A DNA stretch of 64,000 nucleotides from Prevotella sp. (GTDB lineage: Bacteria; Bacteroidota; Bacteroidia; Bacteroidales; Bacteroidaceae), in NCBI GenBank assembly GCA_017618275.1, contig JAFZUS010000028.1, positions 16,513 through 80,512 of the forward strand, written 5' to 3'. The notes beneath the pieces were generated by a model that searched no databases, was not told the DNA's origin, and was given only the letters and a program-made list of their open reading frames with translations. Each line of letters begins with the position of its first letter. Positions within the stretch are counted from its first letter, which is position 1. This document shows positions 1 to 10,500 of the stretch, piece after piece. The position numbers were made by a program, and so were the translations under genes.

Positions 1-2793
1 CAGAACCAGGACATTGATACCTACAACTGTGCCCTTCTGGCCGAGAAGCGTTTCCTACAGCGTTTCGAATTCTTCCGTCATATACTCAACGGTCATCGCG
101 AACTGGCAGGTTGGTGGGCAACAGGTAGTTATGACAAGAGCCAGATGTTGAAATGGGTGATGGAGCCTTCACAGATAGGCACATCTACTCCGTACCCCAT
201 CCTTAAAGAACAAGGTAGATACCATTCCGTAGTCAATATAGACAACCTTGATGTTGCGAGCGCAAAATCTCGTAGCATTGGAACAAAACTTGGTACGCTG
301 ACCGTAAATATACAAATGGACAACACATCCGACAATACTGTTCCCTTCCATCATCCAGGAACTGGAGATGACGAGGCGGTAATCACAACCTCGCAATTGA
401 CGCTCGACATCACCGACAAAGACCCCGAGCATTTCAATTTCAATTATTACAAGGTGCAGTTGCCTTTTTACAATGATGTAGGAACAAAAAATTACACCAA
501 GGCAAGCGATGATACCTATCGTGTGGTGACTGGATGGAAGATTGTTAATTTCCATGGTGGCGGAACGGCTGGTACCTTCACCAATACAGGTGCTGATGTA
601 ACATTTAAATCAAATGGCGATATTGACAAGATGCCTTTTAACTTTGCTGACCGTAACTGCACCAACAAGGACTATTATGGTACTAATGGCAGTAAACGTG
701 TCTTTAACCAGGGAGCCTATTTCGATGTACCAGAAGGTGTCACGGAAATAACGATTGAGCCATACTGGGCCAAAGCAGTTTTTCTTACCGATGCAAATGC
801 AGATGTTGTGTATAACACAGCAATGGATAGCCAAAAAAATATTAATAATGTTGGTGGCGGAACAATCTATGGTACAAATGGAGGTAGTTATACCGTCGGT
901 GGTGAGAGTAAAACGGTCTATACTAGTATCTCAACGGCTGTAACAAATCTTGCCCCCAGCACATCACATACTGTAAACGATTATGCCGTAGTGCTTGTTG
1001 GTAATTATCATTTTATTGGTGTCAATAATCAGACCGATGGTTTGCCCTATACTTGGATGTCTGCAGACTTTGATCACGATAATGAACCCGACTATTCATA
1101 TTTTCTGCGTTTTAATGGTCGCGTTCAAATGCATCCCTTAAAGGTCGATTTTTTGAACATCATAGGTCTTGGTATGGCGCAGAAATCTATAGAAGGCTCT
1201 GGAACTTACAATTTGGGTATTCCTCGGCCTTTAGGTTGGTTTGAATTTACCAACACCGCTCTATTCCGTGTTACCCAGATGGAATACGAGCGAAGTAATC
1301 GGGCAGCTCAACCAATTATTCTACATGGAGGTGTCATTGAGCAGTGGGTAAGTGCCCAGAATGATGGCAATGGAAACAAAACGACCTATTTCCATGTAGG
1401 CAGTAATGTGTGGTTCAAGGAGTTTCATTTAGGGTGTCACATTGATAAAACTTTAACGACTAAACATCCGCCTGTATCAGTAACTGGAGGAGATTATGAC
1501 GCTTTTTATCTTACTGGACTCTATTCAAATGCCGGTAACTATAATGATAATGCCGAATGTTATATCAATGGAGGGCGGTTTGGTATGGTGGCAGGTACAG
1601 GCATGGAAGGCATTGGCAATAATTCAACCCACGCTAACGGTCATATCATTTGGCAGATAAACAATGCTGATATTGAGAATTTTTATGGTGGAGGTATCAA
1701 TGCTGCTAAGATTGCAGAAGGGAATATTAACACCACCATTAGTAACAGTCGTGTCGGAGTCTTCTGCGGAGGTCCCCAGTTCGGCGACATGAATAGTGGG
1801 CGTACCGTTAAGACAACAGCAACTGGTTGCACCTTTGGCACTTTCTTTGGTGCTGGTTATGGTGGTAACTCATATTATACGGCTGCTCCAGGAAATTTCA
1901 GTAATGTGAATAATGACCCATGGAACTCTGATGAAAAAGGTTTCAATCTTGATTGGGACAAGTGGGTTATAGGTACGATAAAGCCTCCATCAAGTAACTC
2001 AGGAAACTATGCTGGTGGTATTACATATACAGGTTATCATCGTGACTATATTGAAGCTTTCGGAGGTGTATCATCAGGTTTCACTTATGAATTCCTGCCC
2101 ATGTCAGATAACAAGACCAATGTGGCACGTCTTTACTTGAAATTTGTAAAATTCTCGTTGGCAACTACCCGCAGTGTCACCTCAATACTTACGAATTGCA
2201 TTATTACGGGCAATTTCTATGGTGGTGGTCGTCTTGGTAAAGTGGATGGATCTGTAACTTCCACTCTAACTGATTGTGAGGTGCATGGAAATGTGTTTGG
2301 AGCAGGCTTCTCTGCTGAATTACCCACGGTGGAGATGATGAAAACCGGAGGATTCAAAAAACAGCCATATTATGACAAAAACGCTGGTGTTTATCTTTCA
2401 GGCGAATACAAGGACTCGGACACTTATACTTGGGAACATTCTGAAACAACGGTTAGTTCTACTGCAACAGCCATAAAAGCGCAGGAAACCGAGAATGTTG
2501 ATGATCGGATTCTTTATACAAATGAAAATCTTGATAAGTCCAACCTCGGTTCTGTGGATGGTGATGTCACCCTTACCCTTCAAGGGGAAACTACCGTGGG
2601 CACAGGTGACGAAGAGACTGGCAATGTCTATGGTGGTGGAGAACAAAGTTACGTTACTGGTGACCATACAGTCACTGTCAACATAGAAGGTAAGACCACC
2701 GTGCTCGGCAATGTATTTGGTGGTGGTAAGGACGGTATCGTACAGGGCAATACGGTGGTTAATATTGATGCACCAACAACGACAACACCATAA
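1..2793 (+). CDS. YGGG-repeat secreted protein, 5' end outside window
   Basis: The reading frame is open from the first base, so the N-terminus lies upstream of the window; the first ATG at 145 is internal. The product is a close paralog of the protein at 3947-7486. Both share an N-terminal stretch around NCAL[LA]AE, then PYPILK-like and AYFDVP[ED]GVT segments, and a [VI]TIEPYW segment at about 745-775. The last 200 residues change to the glycine motif style (FYGGGRLG, VYGGGEQS, VFGGGKDG) and end in a Thr/Pro tail. The alternation of short beta-prone segments with GGG turns suggests a beta-solenoid, but this is inferred. No catalytic motif and no type IX sorting domain is visible. Function unknown. 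Confidence 0.85.
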   Translation, partial: QNQDIDTYNCALLAEKRFLQRFEFFRHILNGHRELAGWWATGSYDKSQMLKWVMEPSQIGTSTPYPILKEQGRYHSVVNIDNLDVASAKSRSIGTKLGTLTVNIQMDNTSDNTVPFHHPGTGDDEAVITTSQLTLDITDKDPEHFNFNYYKVQLPFYNDVGTKNYTKASDDTYRVVTGWKIVNFHGGGTAGTFTNTGADVTFKSNGDIDKMPFNFADRNCTNKDYYGTNGSKRVFNQGAYFDVPEGVTEITIEPYWAKAVFLTDANADVVYNTAMDSQKNINNVGGGTIYGTNGGSYTVGGESKTVYTSISTAVTNLAPSTSHTVNDYAVVLVGNYHFIGVNNQTDGLPYTWMSADFDHDNEPDYSYFLRFNGRVQMHPLKVDFLNIIGLGMAQKSIEGSGTYNLGIPRPLGWFEFTNTALFRVTQMEYERSNRAAQPIILHGGVIEQWVSAQNDGNGNKTTYFHVGSNVWFKEFHLGCHIDKTLTTKHPPVSVTGGDYDAFYLTGLYSNAGNYNDNAECYINGGRFGMVAGTGMEGIGNNSTHANGHIIWQINNADIENFYGGGINAAKIAEGNINTTISNSRVGVFCGGPQFGDMNSGRTVKTTATGCTFGTFFGAGYGGNSYYTAAPGNFSNVNNDPWNSDEKGFNLDWDKWVIGTIKPPSSNSGNYAGGITYTGYHRDYIEAFGGVSSGFTYEFLPMSDNKTNVARLYLKFVKFSLATTRSVTSILTNCIITGNFYGGGRLGKVDGSVTSTLTDCEVHGNVFGAGFSAELPTVEMMKTGGFKKQPYYDKNAGVYLSGEYKDSDTYTWEHSETTVSSTATAIKAQETENVDDRILYTNENLDKSNLGSVDGDVTLTLQGETTVGTGDEETGNVYGGGEQSYVTGDHTVTVNIEGKTTVLGNVFGGGKDGIVQGNTVVNIDAPTTTTP

Positions 2794-2891
2794 GGCGGTT
2801 CGCCAGGCGAAGAAACAATAAAGAAATAAAAGACAACGAAGATCAGACGCATGAACGAAGAAATAAAAGATATGACAATGACGTGACAAGT
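2791..2891 (+). other. Intergenic homology to the 7484-7545 junction; lost downstream gene start
   Basis: The sequence after the stop of the first gene matches the spacer between the 1179-aa and 1826-aa genes (stop followed by GGCGGTT, then ACAATAAAGAAATAA and GACAACGA). It then reaches GATATGACA, which is how the 1826-aa gene begins (7532-7540), but here the frame ends after four codons. This suggests that a downstream YGGG gene once followed and was deleted or replaced by the Abi gene. The duplication is seen; the deletion is inferred. Confidence 0.5.
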
Positions 2892-2909
2892 CACCTATGC
2901 TTCATTGGG

Positions 2910-3029
2910 ATTATTCCTATGGGGCATTCCGATAATCCGGACGACTCAAAGAGATTATTCCTTATAGGGTAAAGGGATTATTCGAACGACTCGAAGAGAC
3001 TATCCGGATGACGCGTTAAGATAATCCGA
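2910..3029. repeat. Imperfect short repeats ahead of the Abi gene
   Basis: Three degenerate copies of a roughly 28-bp unit follow each other: ATAATCCGGACGACTC near 2932, ATTATTCGAACGACTCG near 2977 and CTATCCGGATGACGCG near 3000. Each ends in (A)GA-[TC]-TATTCC or GATAATCC. The copies alternate ATTATTC with GATAATCC, so partial inverted pairs can form. There is no coding potential. The 328 bp between the two genes hold only this, the spacer remnant and the Abi promoter. Confidence 0.5.
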
Positions 3030-3047
3030 ACAAAATAATATATATAA

Positions 3048-3079
3048 TTTGGCCGTTTCGGCAAAAAAACGTACTTTTG
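3048..3079 (+). promoter_or_regulatory. Promoter for the Abi gene
   Basis: TTTG at 3048-3051 and TACTTTTG at 3072-3079 are separated by 20 bp and match the Bacteroidota -33/-7 pattern. The predicted start point is near 3085, about 35 bases before the ATG at 3122. Confidence 0.7.
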
Positions 3080-3121
3080 CAGAAGAATAAAAGGAAATAG
3101 CATTGAATGTGAATAGATGCA

Positions 3122-3817
3122 ATGAGATATAAGGAGTTCGAACGGATTATATCAGAAGAGCGCATAGCTCGGTATGTACAGGCTTGTGGGGGGAATACCC
3201 GCAAGGCAATGACGCTTTATCGCTATAATCTGCAACTGTCTCAAGAGATGTTTACCATCATCAGTTGCTTTGAGGTGGCATTACGCAATGCCATTAATAC
3301 GGTTTTGAGGAATCGCCTTGGAAACGACTGGCTGAAAGATTCTATTATGCCAAATGGAATCTTCACCATAAGAAATACCCATAAGACGTTCGACATTATC
3401 CAATATGCTTATCAGAAACTTGTTCATGAACAGTCTTATTCCCATACAAAACTGATTGCAGAAATGGAGTTCGGTATCTGGAAGTATATGTTTTCTCCTG
3501 TTCAGTTCAATCAGACGGGTCGCGTGCTGTTACGCGTTTTCCCTAACAAGGAACGCTCTACCCCAGAGAATCAATACAATCATTCATATTTCTTCAATGA
3601 ACTTGATAAGATTAATACGATGCGTAACCGTATTGCTCACCATGAGCCTGTTTGTTTTTATCTACAAGACGCGGTGATAGACACTTCCCATGTCCTTGGC
3701 ATTTACCTGAAGATGCAACGTCTTTTTGCATGGATGAACATCGACAGTCATGCACTTCTCTATGGCTTAGACCATGTGCAGCAAGTTTGTGGAAGAATAA
3801 ATGAATTGAAAGAATAA
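3122..3817 (+). CDS. Abi_2/AbiF-like abortive-infection HEPN protein
   Basis: This 231-aa protein has the layout of the AbiD/AbiF (Abi_2) family: an N-terminal IARYVQACGGN region, a central helix with FEVALRNAIN near residue 55, and RNRIAHHEP near residue 170, which fits the HEPN ribonuclease motif R-x4-H. Family members act in phage abortive infection or as toxins, probably by cutting RNA. The gene stands alone with its own promoter inside the YGGG cluster, and a convergent structured RNA candidate (3814-3867, minus) lies directly at its 3' end. The ATG at 3122 is the first one after the promoter. Family assignment comes from motif recall, not from a database search. Confidence 0.8.
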   Translation: MRYKEFERIISEERIARYVQACGGNTRKAMTLYRYNLQLSQEMFTIISCFEVALRNAINTVLRNRLGNDWLKDSIMPNGIFTIRNTHKTFDIIQYAYQKLVHEQSYSHTKLIAEMEFGIWKYMFSPVQFNQTGRVLLRVFPNKERSTPENQYNHSYFFNELDKINTMRNRIAHHEPVCFYLQDAVIDTSHVLGIYLKMQRLFAWMNIDSHALLYGLDHVQQVCGRINELKE

Positions 3818-3867
3818 AAACTAAACCCACCGGTTTGACTTGCATCAGGGACACGGTGGGAATCAAC
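3814..3867 (-). ncRNA. Small-RNA candidate convergent with the Abi gene
   Basis: On the minus strand a strong promoter (see 3872-3903) is followed by CCCACCG (3860-3854) and its complement CGGTGGG (3832-3826), enclosing a 21-nt loop region with GTCCCTGATGC. The stem is followed by TTTAGTTTTTATT, so it can also act as an intrinsic terminator. The expected transcript is about 50-55 nt and contains no reading frame. It reaches the stop region of the Abi gene. It may be the RNA partner of the HEPN toxin, since a structured RNA has been reported near AbiF genes; I cannot verify a family match. Confidence 0.6.
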
Positions 3868-3871
3868 GCTA

Positions 3872-3903
3872 CAAAGATAGGCATTTAAACGATATGAACC
3901 AAA
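3872..3903 (-). promoter_or_regulatory. Minus-strand promoter of the Abi-linked small RNA
   Basis: Read on the minus strand: TTTG (3903-3900), a 20-bp spacer, then TATCTTTG (3879-3872). The spacing is the same as in the two promoters at 37685-37715 and 38824-38855, which also drive structured RNA candidates. Confidence 0.7.
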
Positions 3904-3946
3904 TATTTCCGCTAGGAATTAACAAAATATAACAAAGAAGTGACAA

Positions 3947-6900
3947 ATGACACAAGATATAAAGAAGGATACGATATTACATACGATAACCAAACGATTG
4001 GTACGTAACTGGCGCACTCAAGTTCGCCTGGGGGCGCACTCGCGTTCGCTAACCGGCGCACTGAGAACGATGCACCTGCTCCTGATCCTTACTCTCGGCA
4101 CCACCACAGCGTGGGCACAGACACCCATCACCGAATTAAGCGAAATTACCGATGCAAACGGCCATTATATTATTACCAAAGATATCACAGGTGGCTCTCC
4201 TGGTGTCAGCACGTTTAGTGGTACACTGGAGGCAAATATCAATCCTACAACAAAGATGCCCTACCGCATCAAGAATCTCAGTGCGCCTCTCTTCACTACC
4301 CTCACAGGTACGGTGAAGAACCTGGTGCTGGAGAACGTGAACATTACTAGCGGCACCAATGTGGGTGCTATTGCATGTAACATGATCGGCACCTCTGAAA
4401 AACCTGCCTATATCTATAACTGCGGATTACTAGGTTCTGTAACAAGGACTTATGACCAGCATGGCGAACTGGAAAGTATAACTTGTAGTAGTTCTGTTAG
4501 CGGATCTGGTGCTGTTGGCGGATTGGTTGGCGTGTTGGGACAGGATGGAAACAACGACAACTGTTATGCGCGAGTTATCAATTGTTATAGTTTTGCTAAA
4601 GTTAGTGGCGGCAGTGGAACGACGGGTGGTATTGTTGGTAAGAACTGCTTTTCATCAACAACAGGTAACATTCGAACTATGGTGATGAACTGCATGTTCT
4701 ACGGAACAGGCTCAGGTATTTCTCCAATTTATGGAGGTTCGGCTATCAGTAATGATAATACCAACAAACTGAATAATTATAATTATTTTTGTTATGAGAA
4801 TCTGCCATCAGGAAATATTGCCAGTTATAATTGTGCCCTTGCTGCAGAGGAACGTTATTTGATTCGTTTTGAGTTCTATCGTCATTTGTTGAACTCTACC
4901 AGAGAACTGGCGGCATATTATGTTGATCCTAATCCTGAAACTATTAGAGTTAGTAACAAGGATCATAAGCGCTATCATGTCGATTTAATGGCAAAATGGG
5001 TACTGGATAAGAGCATTGCTTTCTATCCTATCCTCAAGGTACAAGGGACTTATCCTTCTGTGGTGAATTATGAAGATGTGCCTACATTGGGAACGCTTTC
5101 CGTATCTATTAATTTAGGCAGTAATGCGCCTGCTGGTGCAACAGTTTCTGGCACATCACTTCCTATCTACGACAAGGATCCTGAAAACTACCATTTTAAC
5201 TACCGCACCGTGCGTCTTCCTTATTACCATGAGGTGGGTACAGGAAACTACACATCTGTATCAGGTACAAATTATTATAAGGCTGTGACGGGCTGGAAAA
5301 TTACCGGAATGACAGGTGGTACACCAGGAACATTTACAGCAGCCGACGAATGGGGTGGCTATAATTTTGCAGATAGAAGTACATACGCTAAGGATATTTA
5401 CAATGCGACAACCAATCCACGCGTGTTTTCACAAGGTGCTTACTTTGATGTTCCTGACGGTGTGACAGGCATTACGATAGAACCCTATTGGGGTAATGCC
5501 GTTTTCCTTTCTGATCCATATTACGACAAATACGGATATGCTGCTGGAAATGTTGAGGATTATGGTTTACGTTACAACAATGGAAGCACATACACTTTTG
5601 GAAATCTTAGCCTTAAGGTATATACAGGCATTAGTAATGCTTTGAAACAACTTCCAGATGCAAGCAGTGTTTATGATAATGCTGTGGTATTAGTGGGCAA
5701 TTACCATAAGGGTGGTAATGGTGAACTTTCCGATGGCTCTAAGAACACTGATGGCTCTGATAATATGAAGGCTTTTACCATCATGTCTATCGACCTCAAT
5801 GAGGATAATGAACCTGATTATAGTCTTATTTATCGAAGTGGAAAACAGAATAAATTTGCTCCTATTCGTTTTGACTTTATCAATGTTCCTGGCATGGCGA
5901 TGGCACATAAAACAACAAGTGATGCCAATATGGGAATTCCTGGTAATGCAAAACTTGCTGGATGGTTTGAGGTTACCAATACAGCATTGATTCACTATTC
6001 ACAGTTTGAATATGACAGTGAAAATAAAAGTGGAAGCCATCCTGTGATTCTATTGGGAGGTGTATTTGAGCAAATAGTGTCTACTAATGGTTCAGAAGGT
6101 TGCTTGAATAACAAAACCACTAAGTACATTCATGTAGGTAGTAATGTGTGGTTTAAACTATTCAATAATGGTTGTCACTTGGATAAAACAAATACAAAAA
6201 CTCCTCGTGTACCAATATCCGTGACAGGTGGAGACTATGATAAGTTTTATTTATCTGGCTATTTCCAACCTGAAGCCCCGGTTTTTGCTGACAATGCAGA
6301 ATGTTACATCAGTGGTGGACATTTTGGTGAAGTAGCTGGTGCTGGTCAAGAACCTATCAATGGCGATGTCCAATGGATGATAGATCATGCCGACATTGAT
6401 AACTTTTATGGAGGAGGCATTAACGATCAGAAACCTATCACTGGCAAGATAACTGTGACCATAAAAGATAGCAAAGTGGGTACCTATTGTGGCGGACCGA
6501 AATTTGGTAATATGAGTGCTGATCAAGCGGTTTCAACTACGGCCACAGGGTGTACTTTTGATAATTTTTATGGTGCAGGCTTCGGAGGGACATCATATTA
6601 TAGATACCTTTGGAATGGCAAAACAAACCACAACCAATATGAAAGTGTCAATTACGTATGGAATGGCAGTACTTGGGTAGGTCACACTACTTACGGTTTT
6701 ACTTCAGGCACTCGTGGAAAATATGTCAATGGTAGGGGAATTTTGGTCAGTTATGACTACGAGCATTTTGAAGGTTCCAGTACAAACACCGTCGCCCGCC
6801 TGTATATGCTTTATGCTTCCTTGTCATTGGCACAGACAAAAGATGTCACCTCTATACTCACAGGTTGTACGATTAATCAAAACTTTTATGGTGGTGGTAA

Positions 6901-7486
6901 ACTGGGAAGTGTAGATGGCAACATAGTATCTTCACTTACTGATTGCACTGTAAAGGGTAATGTATTTGGCGCAGGTTATTCTGGCACACCTCCATCGCTT
7001 AAAGTTTTTAGTACAGATGGCACTAGTGCTGGTGGATTCAAAACTATTCCTAACTACAATACAACAACCGGTGTGTTTGAGAAGGGAGTCTATCCTGATG
7101 GATTAGAATATACTTGGTCTACGAAAGGTTCTGTGACTGACGGTTCAAATTCCGGCTCCCTTACAGATGATAGTGAAGGGCATTGGATACATACAGATAA
7201 TTTAAGTAACCTCGGTTCGGTAATTGGTAATGTCACCCTTACGATTAAAGGTGATTCCAGAATAGAGGGAAAGGTGTTCAATGAGGACGGCACTGTCAAG
7301 ACAGATGAGATTGGCGGTGTCTATGGTGGCGGTGAAAAGAGTGCCGTTACAGGTTCTGATTATTCCGTCACCGTCAATATAGAAGGTAGCGCCACGGTGC
7401 TTGGCAATGTCTTCGGTGGTGGTAAGGACGGTATCGTAGAGGGTAACACTGTGGTTAATATTGATGCACCAACGTCAACGCCATAA
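3947..7486 (+). CDS. YGGG-repeat secreted protein with Glug motif, 1179 aa
   Basis: The protein has a long basic N-terminus and a hydrophobic core at residues 42-58 ending in TTAWAQ, a likely signal peptide cut after Ala. A start at the ATG at 4070 would give a signal peptide of normal length; 3947 is the longest form. Residues about 188-231 hold GGLVG...NCYSFAKVSG...GGIVGKN, the pattern of the Glug motif seen in bacterial surface proteins. The remainder is paralogous to the truncated protein at the window start. The C-terminal 250 residues carry FYGGGKLG, VYGGGEKS and VFGGGKDG repeats and end in a Thr/Pro tail. The next gene starts 48 bp downstream with no terminator between, so 3947-26051 is probably one operon. 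No enzyme motif is visible; a surface or fibre role is inferred. Confidence 0.85.
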   Translation: MTQDIKKDTILHTITKRLVRNWRTQVRLGAHSRSLTGALRTMHLLLILTLGTTTAWAQTPITELSEITDANGHYIITKDITGGSPGVSTFSGTLEANINPTTKMPYRIKNLSAPLFTTLTGTVKNLVLENVNITSGTNVGAIACNMIGTSEKPAYIYNCGLLGSVTRTYDQHGELESITCSSSVSGSGAVGGLVGVLGQDGNNDNCYARVINCYSFAKVSGGSGTTGGIVGKNCFSSTTGNIRTMVMNCMFYGTGSGISPIYGGSAISNDNTNKLNNYNYFCYENLPSGNIASYNCALAAEERYLIRFEFYRHLLNSTRELAAYYVDPNPETIRVSNKDHKRYHVDLMAKWVLDKSIAFYPILKVQGTYPSVVNYEDVPTLGTLSVSINLGSNAPAGATVSGTSLPIYDKDPENYHFNYRTVRLPYYHEVGTGNYTSVSGTNYYKAVTGWKITGMTGGTPGTFTAADEWGGYNFADRSTYAKDIYNATTNPRVFSQGAYFDVPDGVTGITIEPYWGNAVFLSDPYYDKYGYAAGNVEDYGLRYNNGSTYTFGNLSLKVYTGISNALKQLPDASSVYDNAVVLVGNYHKGGNGELSDGSKNTDGSDNMKAFTIMSIDLNEDNEPDYSLIYRSGKQNKFAPIRFDFINVPGMAMAHKTTSDANMGIPGNAKLAGWFEVTNTALIHYSQFEYDSENKSGSHPVILLGGVFEQIVSTNGSEGCLNNKTTKYIHVGSNVWFKLFNNGCHLDKTNTKTPRVPISVTGGDYDKFYLSGYFQPEAPVFADNAECYISGGHFGEVAGAGQEPINGDVQWMIDHADIDNFYGGGINDQKPITGKITVTIKDSKVGTYCGGPKFGNMSADQAVSTTATGCTFDNFYGAGFGGTSYYRYLWNGKTNHNQYESVNYVWNGSTWVGHTTYGFTSGTRGKYVNGRGILVSYDYEHFEGSSTNTVARLYMLYASLSLAQTKDVTSILTGCTINQNFYGGGKLGSVDGNIVSSLTDCTVKGNVFGAGYSGTPPSLKVFSTDGTSAGGFKTIPNYNTTTGVFEKGVYPDGLEYTWSTKGSVTDGSNSGSLTDDSEGHWIHTDNLSNLGSVIGNVTLTIKGDSRIEGKVFNEDGTVKTDEIGGVYGGGEKSAVTGSDYSVTVNIEGSATVLGNVFGGGKDGIVEGNTVVNIDAPTSTP

Positions 7487-7534
7487 AGGCGGTTTGCCTG
7501 ATGATGAAACAATAAAGAAATAATAGACAACGAT

Positions 7535-10500
7535 ATGACATATATGAATAGATACAGACTGATATATACTTTGTTGCTAACGGCTCTGTTGGCTGGCGGA
7601 AGCATCACGTCGATGGCGCAGGTGACGATAGGCGGCTCCGTCTATGGCGGAGGCGAAGGTGAAACGACACTCGTACAAGGCACTGTGACCGTGAATATCG
7701 GAAAGAAAGTTGGTACTACCCTGACAGGTACTGCAACTATTACCGGCGATGTCTATGGCGGCTCGGCAAAGGGTAGGGTGAATGTCACAACAGACGGAAC
7801 TACAAGTGGTACGACTTCGGTCAATATCTATGGTTGCACTTCTATAAGAAATGTCTATGGTGGTGGCCACGGTGACAACACTCCTGAGGCAGAAATAGCA
7901 GCTGACGTTTATGGTCCAGTGACTGTCACTGTTGAGATGGCTGCTGGTACTATAGAAGAAGTATTCGGATGTAACAATCTATATGGATCTCCTAAAAATA
8001 CTGTGGCTGTGATTGTCGACAAGACCAAGGCGCATACGCCTGCTGCTGGTGAGAATCCTGCCGTTTTTGCCATACAGGGCGTCTATGGTGGCGGAAACCT
8101 TGCCGACTATGATGCTAGTGGAGCACCCACAGTAACCATCAACGATTGTGCCAGTAGTGTGAAGGATGTCTTTGGCGGTGGTAATGCAGCGGCAGTGCCT
8201 GCTACAAGTGTTACTGTGAATGGTGGTATCATCGACCGCGTATTCGCCGGAGGTAATGGACAGGTGTCGGCAGCCAATGTAACTGGCAATGCCAGTGCTG
8301 TTATTCATGGCGGTACCATAAACCAGATATTTACAGGATCAAATACAAGTGGAACCATCGGTGGTACTCCCAGTTTGACTATTGACAAGACTGGAACTTG
8401 TGGAATGCACCTTGCTGAGGTTTATGGTGGTGGTAATGAGGCACCTAGTAAGGCAGGTAATATTTCCATTGCCTGTACTGGTGGTGAAGGTGAAGGTATT
8501 GGCGATGTGTATGGCGGTGCCAATGCTGCAGACGTGGGTACCGAAGATAATCCAAGCAATATCACCCTGAATATTACGGGCGGTTCCATCAATCGCGTCT
8601 TTGGCGGTAACAATACAAGTGGTACCATTTATGGCACCATAACAGTAAATGTGAATTGGGCTACTGGCGAGGGTGCCTGTGGTACCAATTATCTCGGCTC
8701 TGTCTTCGGTGGCGGTAACTTGGCGTCATATACAGGCTCACCCGCTGTTAACATCATTAACGGCACCGTTAGCGAAAACGTCTATGGTGGTGGCAACCAA
8801 GCCGGTGTAGGTGGTTCGTCTGTATCTATACAGGGAGGAAGTGTATTAGGTGGCATCTATGGCGGTTGCAATACCTCAGGAACTGTCACCGGTGATATCA
8901 CGGTGGATATTCTGGCCAATGTCGGTGCCTCGGGTACTGGCAACAGCGTGAATATCTTTGGTGGCGGCTATGGTGCTGCTACCAGCACCAATGGCAATGT
9001 CACAGTGACCATCGGTAAAGAAGATGGTACAAGTACTCCAACAATTTATGGTGACATCTACGGCGGCTCTGCTCTTGGTAATGTGAACGATGACAATGAT
9101 GATGACGAAGACGGTAGCGCGGACGATCTTACTAAGATTGATTTCCTGAACGGTATACTACATGGAAATATTTACGGTGGTGGCTTGGGCGACAAGGCCA
9201 GCCTTAATTCTGGAGAAGATACCAGCCATAGCGATGTGGAAGCCAAGGTTTATGGTCAGGTTGAGGTGAACATCAGTAGCAGCACACAGACGACAGGAAA
9301 CTGTCATATTGACCTGAGAGATGCTAACATTTATGGCTGTAACAACACCAACGGTTCGCCACAGGACAATGTGACGGTAAATATCTACAAGACGGCCTAC
9401 AACTATAGCGATTACGCTACAGGCGACAAATACACAGCCTCTTACACTCAAGGCGAGGGCGATCCTGATCCCGCTTATGCCATCAATCAGGTCTTTGGTG
9501 GCGGTAATCAGGCAGACTATGAGCCTGCTGCTTCAACGAAGAAAGCCAGAGTAAACATTATTGGTTGCAACAACACCATCCGACGCGTGTTCGGTGGCGG
9601 TAATGCTGCTGCTGCCACAGGTGTGGCAACTACGATTAGCGGTGGTCGGTTTGACTACATTTTTGGCGGTGGCAACGGTGAGGTGTCGGCTGCCAATATA
9701 GGTACGGGCGGTATCGGACTAACAGTCAACAGTGGTATTATCAACCATCTCTTTGGCGGTGGTAACAAAAACGGCTTAATCACAGGTCCGATGATTGTGG
9801 CTGTTGACAATACCGGTTGTTCCGAGGATATCAAGGAATTCTTTGCCGGTGCCAATGAGGCTACTATCGGTGATAGTGAGCACCCCGTCAACCTAAGCAC
9901 CACCATTGCCTGCGGTACCGTATTCGATGAGGTCTATGGCGGTTCGAATCTGGCAAACATCTATGGTAATGTTACTCTTACCATCAATGGCGGTACCATA
10001 GGCACGGTATATGCCGGTTCCAAAGGCCGTGCTGAGGCATCGGGCGTTACGGCTCAGGCTGCCAATATTAATGGTAACACAACACTCAACATTTATGGTG
10101 GTGCTATTGGTAACGCATTTGGCGGATCAAACATCAATGGTAATATTACCGGTTCCATCATAGTCAATATGGATTGGAGCGAGAGCGACTGTGCCCAGAA
10201 GAGCATGGGCAACATCTATGGTGCCAGCAATCTGGCAACCTATACCCCGACCAGCGCTTCAGGCAACTATCCTGAGGTAAACATTATGCATGGCACGGTA
10301 ACCAATAGCGTCTATGGTGGTGGTAAGGGTGAAACGGCTGTTGTGACCAGTTGCCCGAAAGTGACAATTGGTGATAACAATGAAGACCACTATGCCGTTG
10401 TCACTGAGAATGTCTATGGTGGCGGTGATGCTGCTGCCGTAACAGGCTCTACTACAGTTATCTATGATGATAGTCACACGTCAAGTCAAGTAGCCCAACT

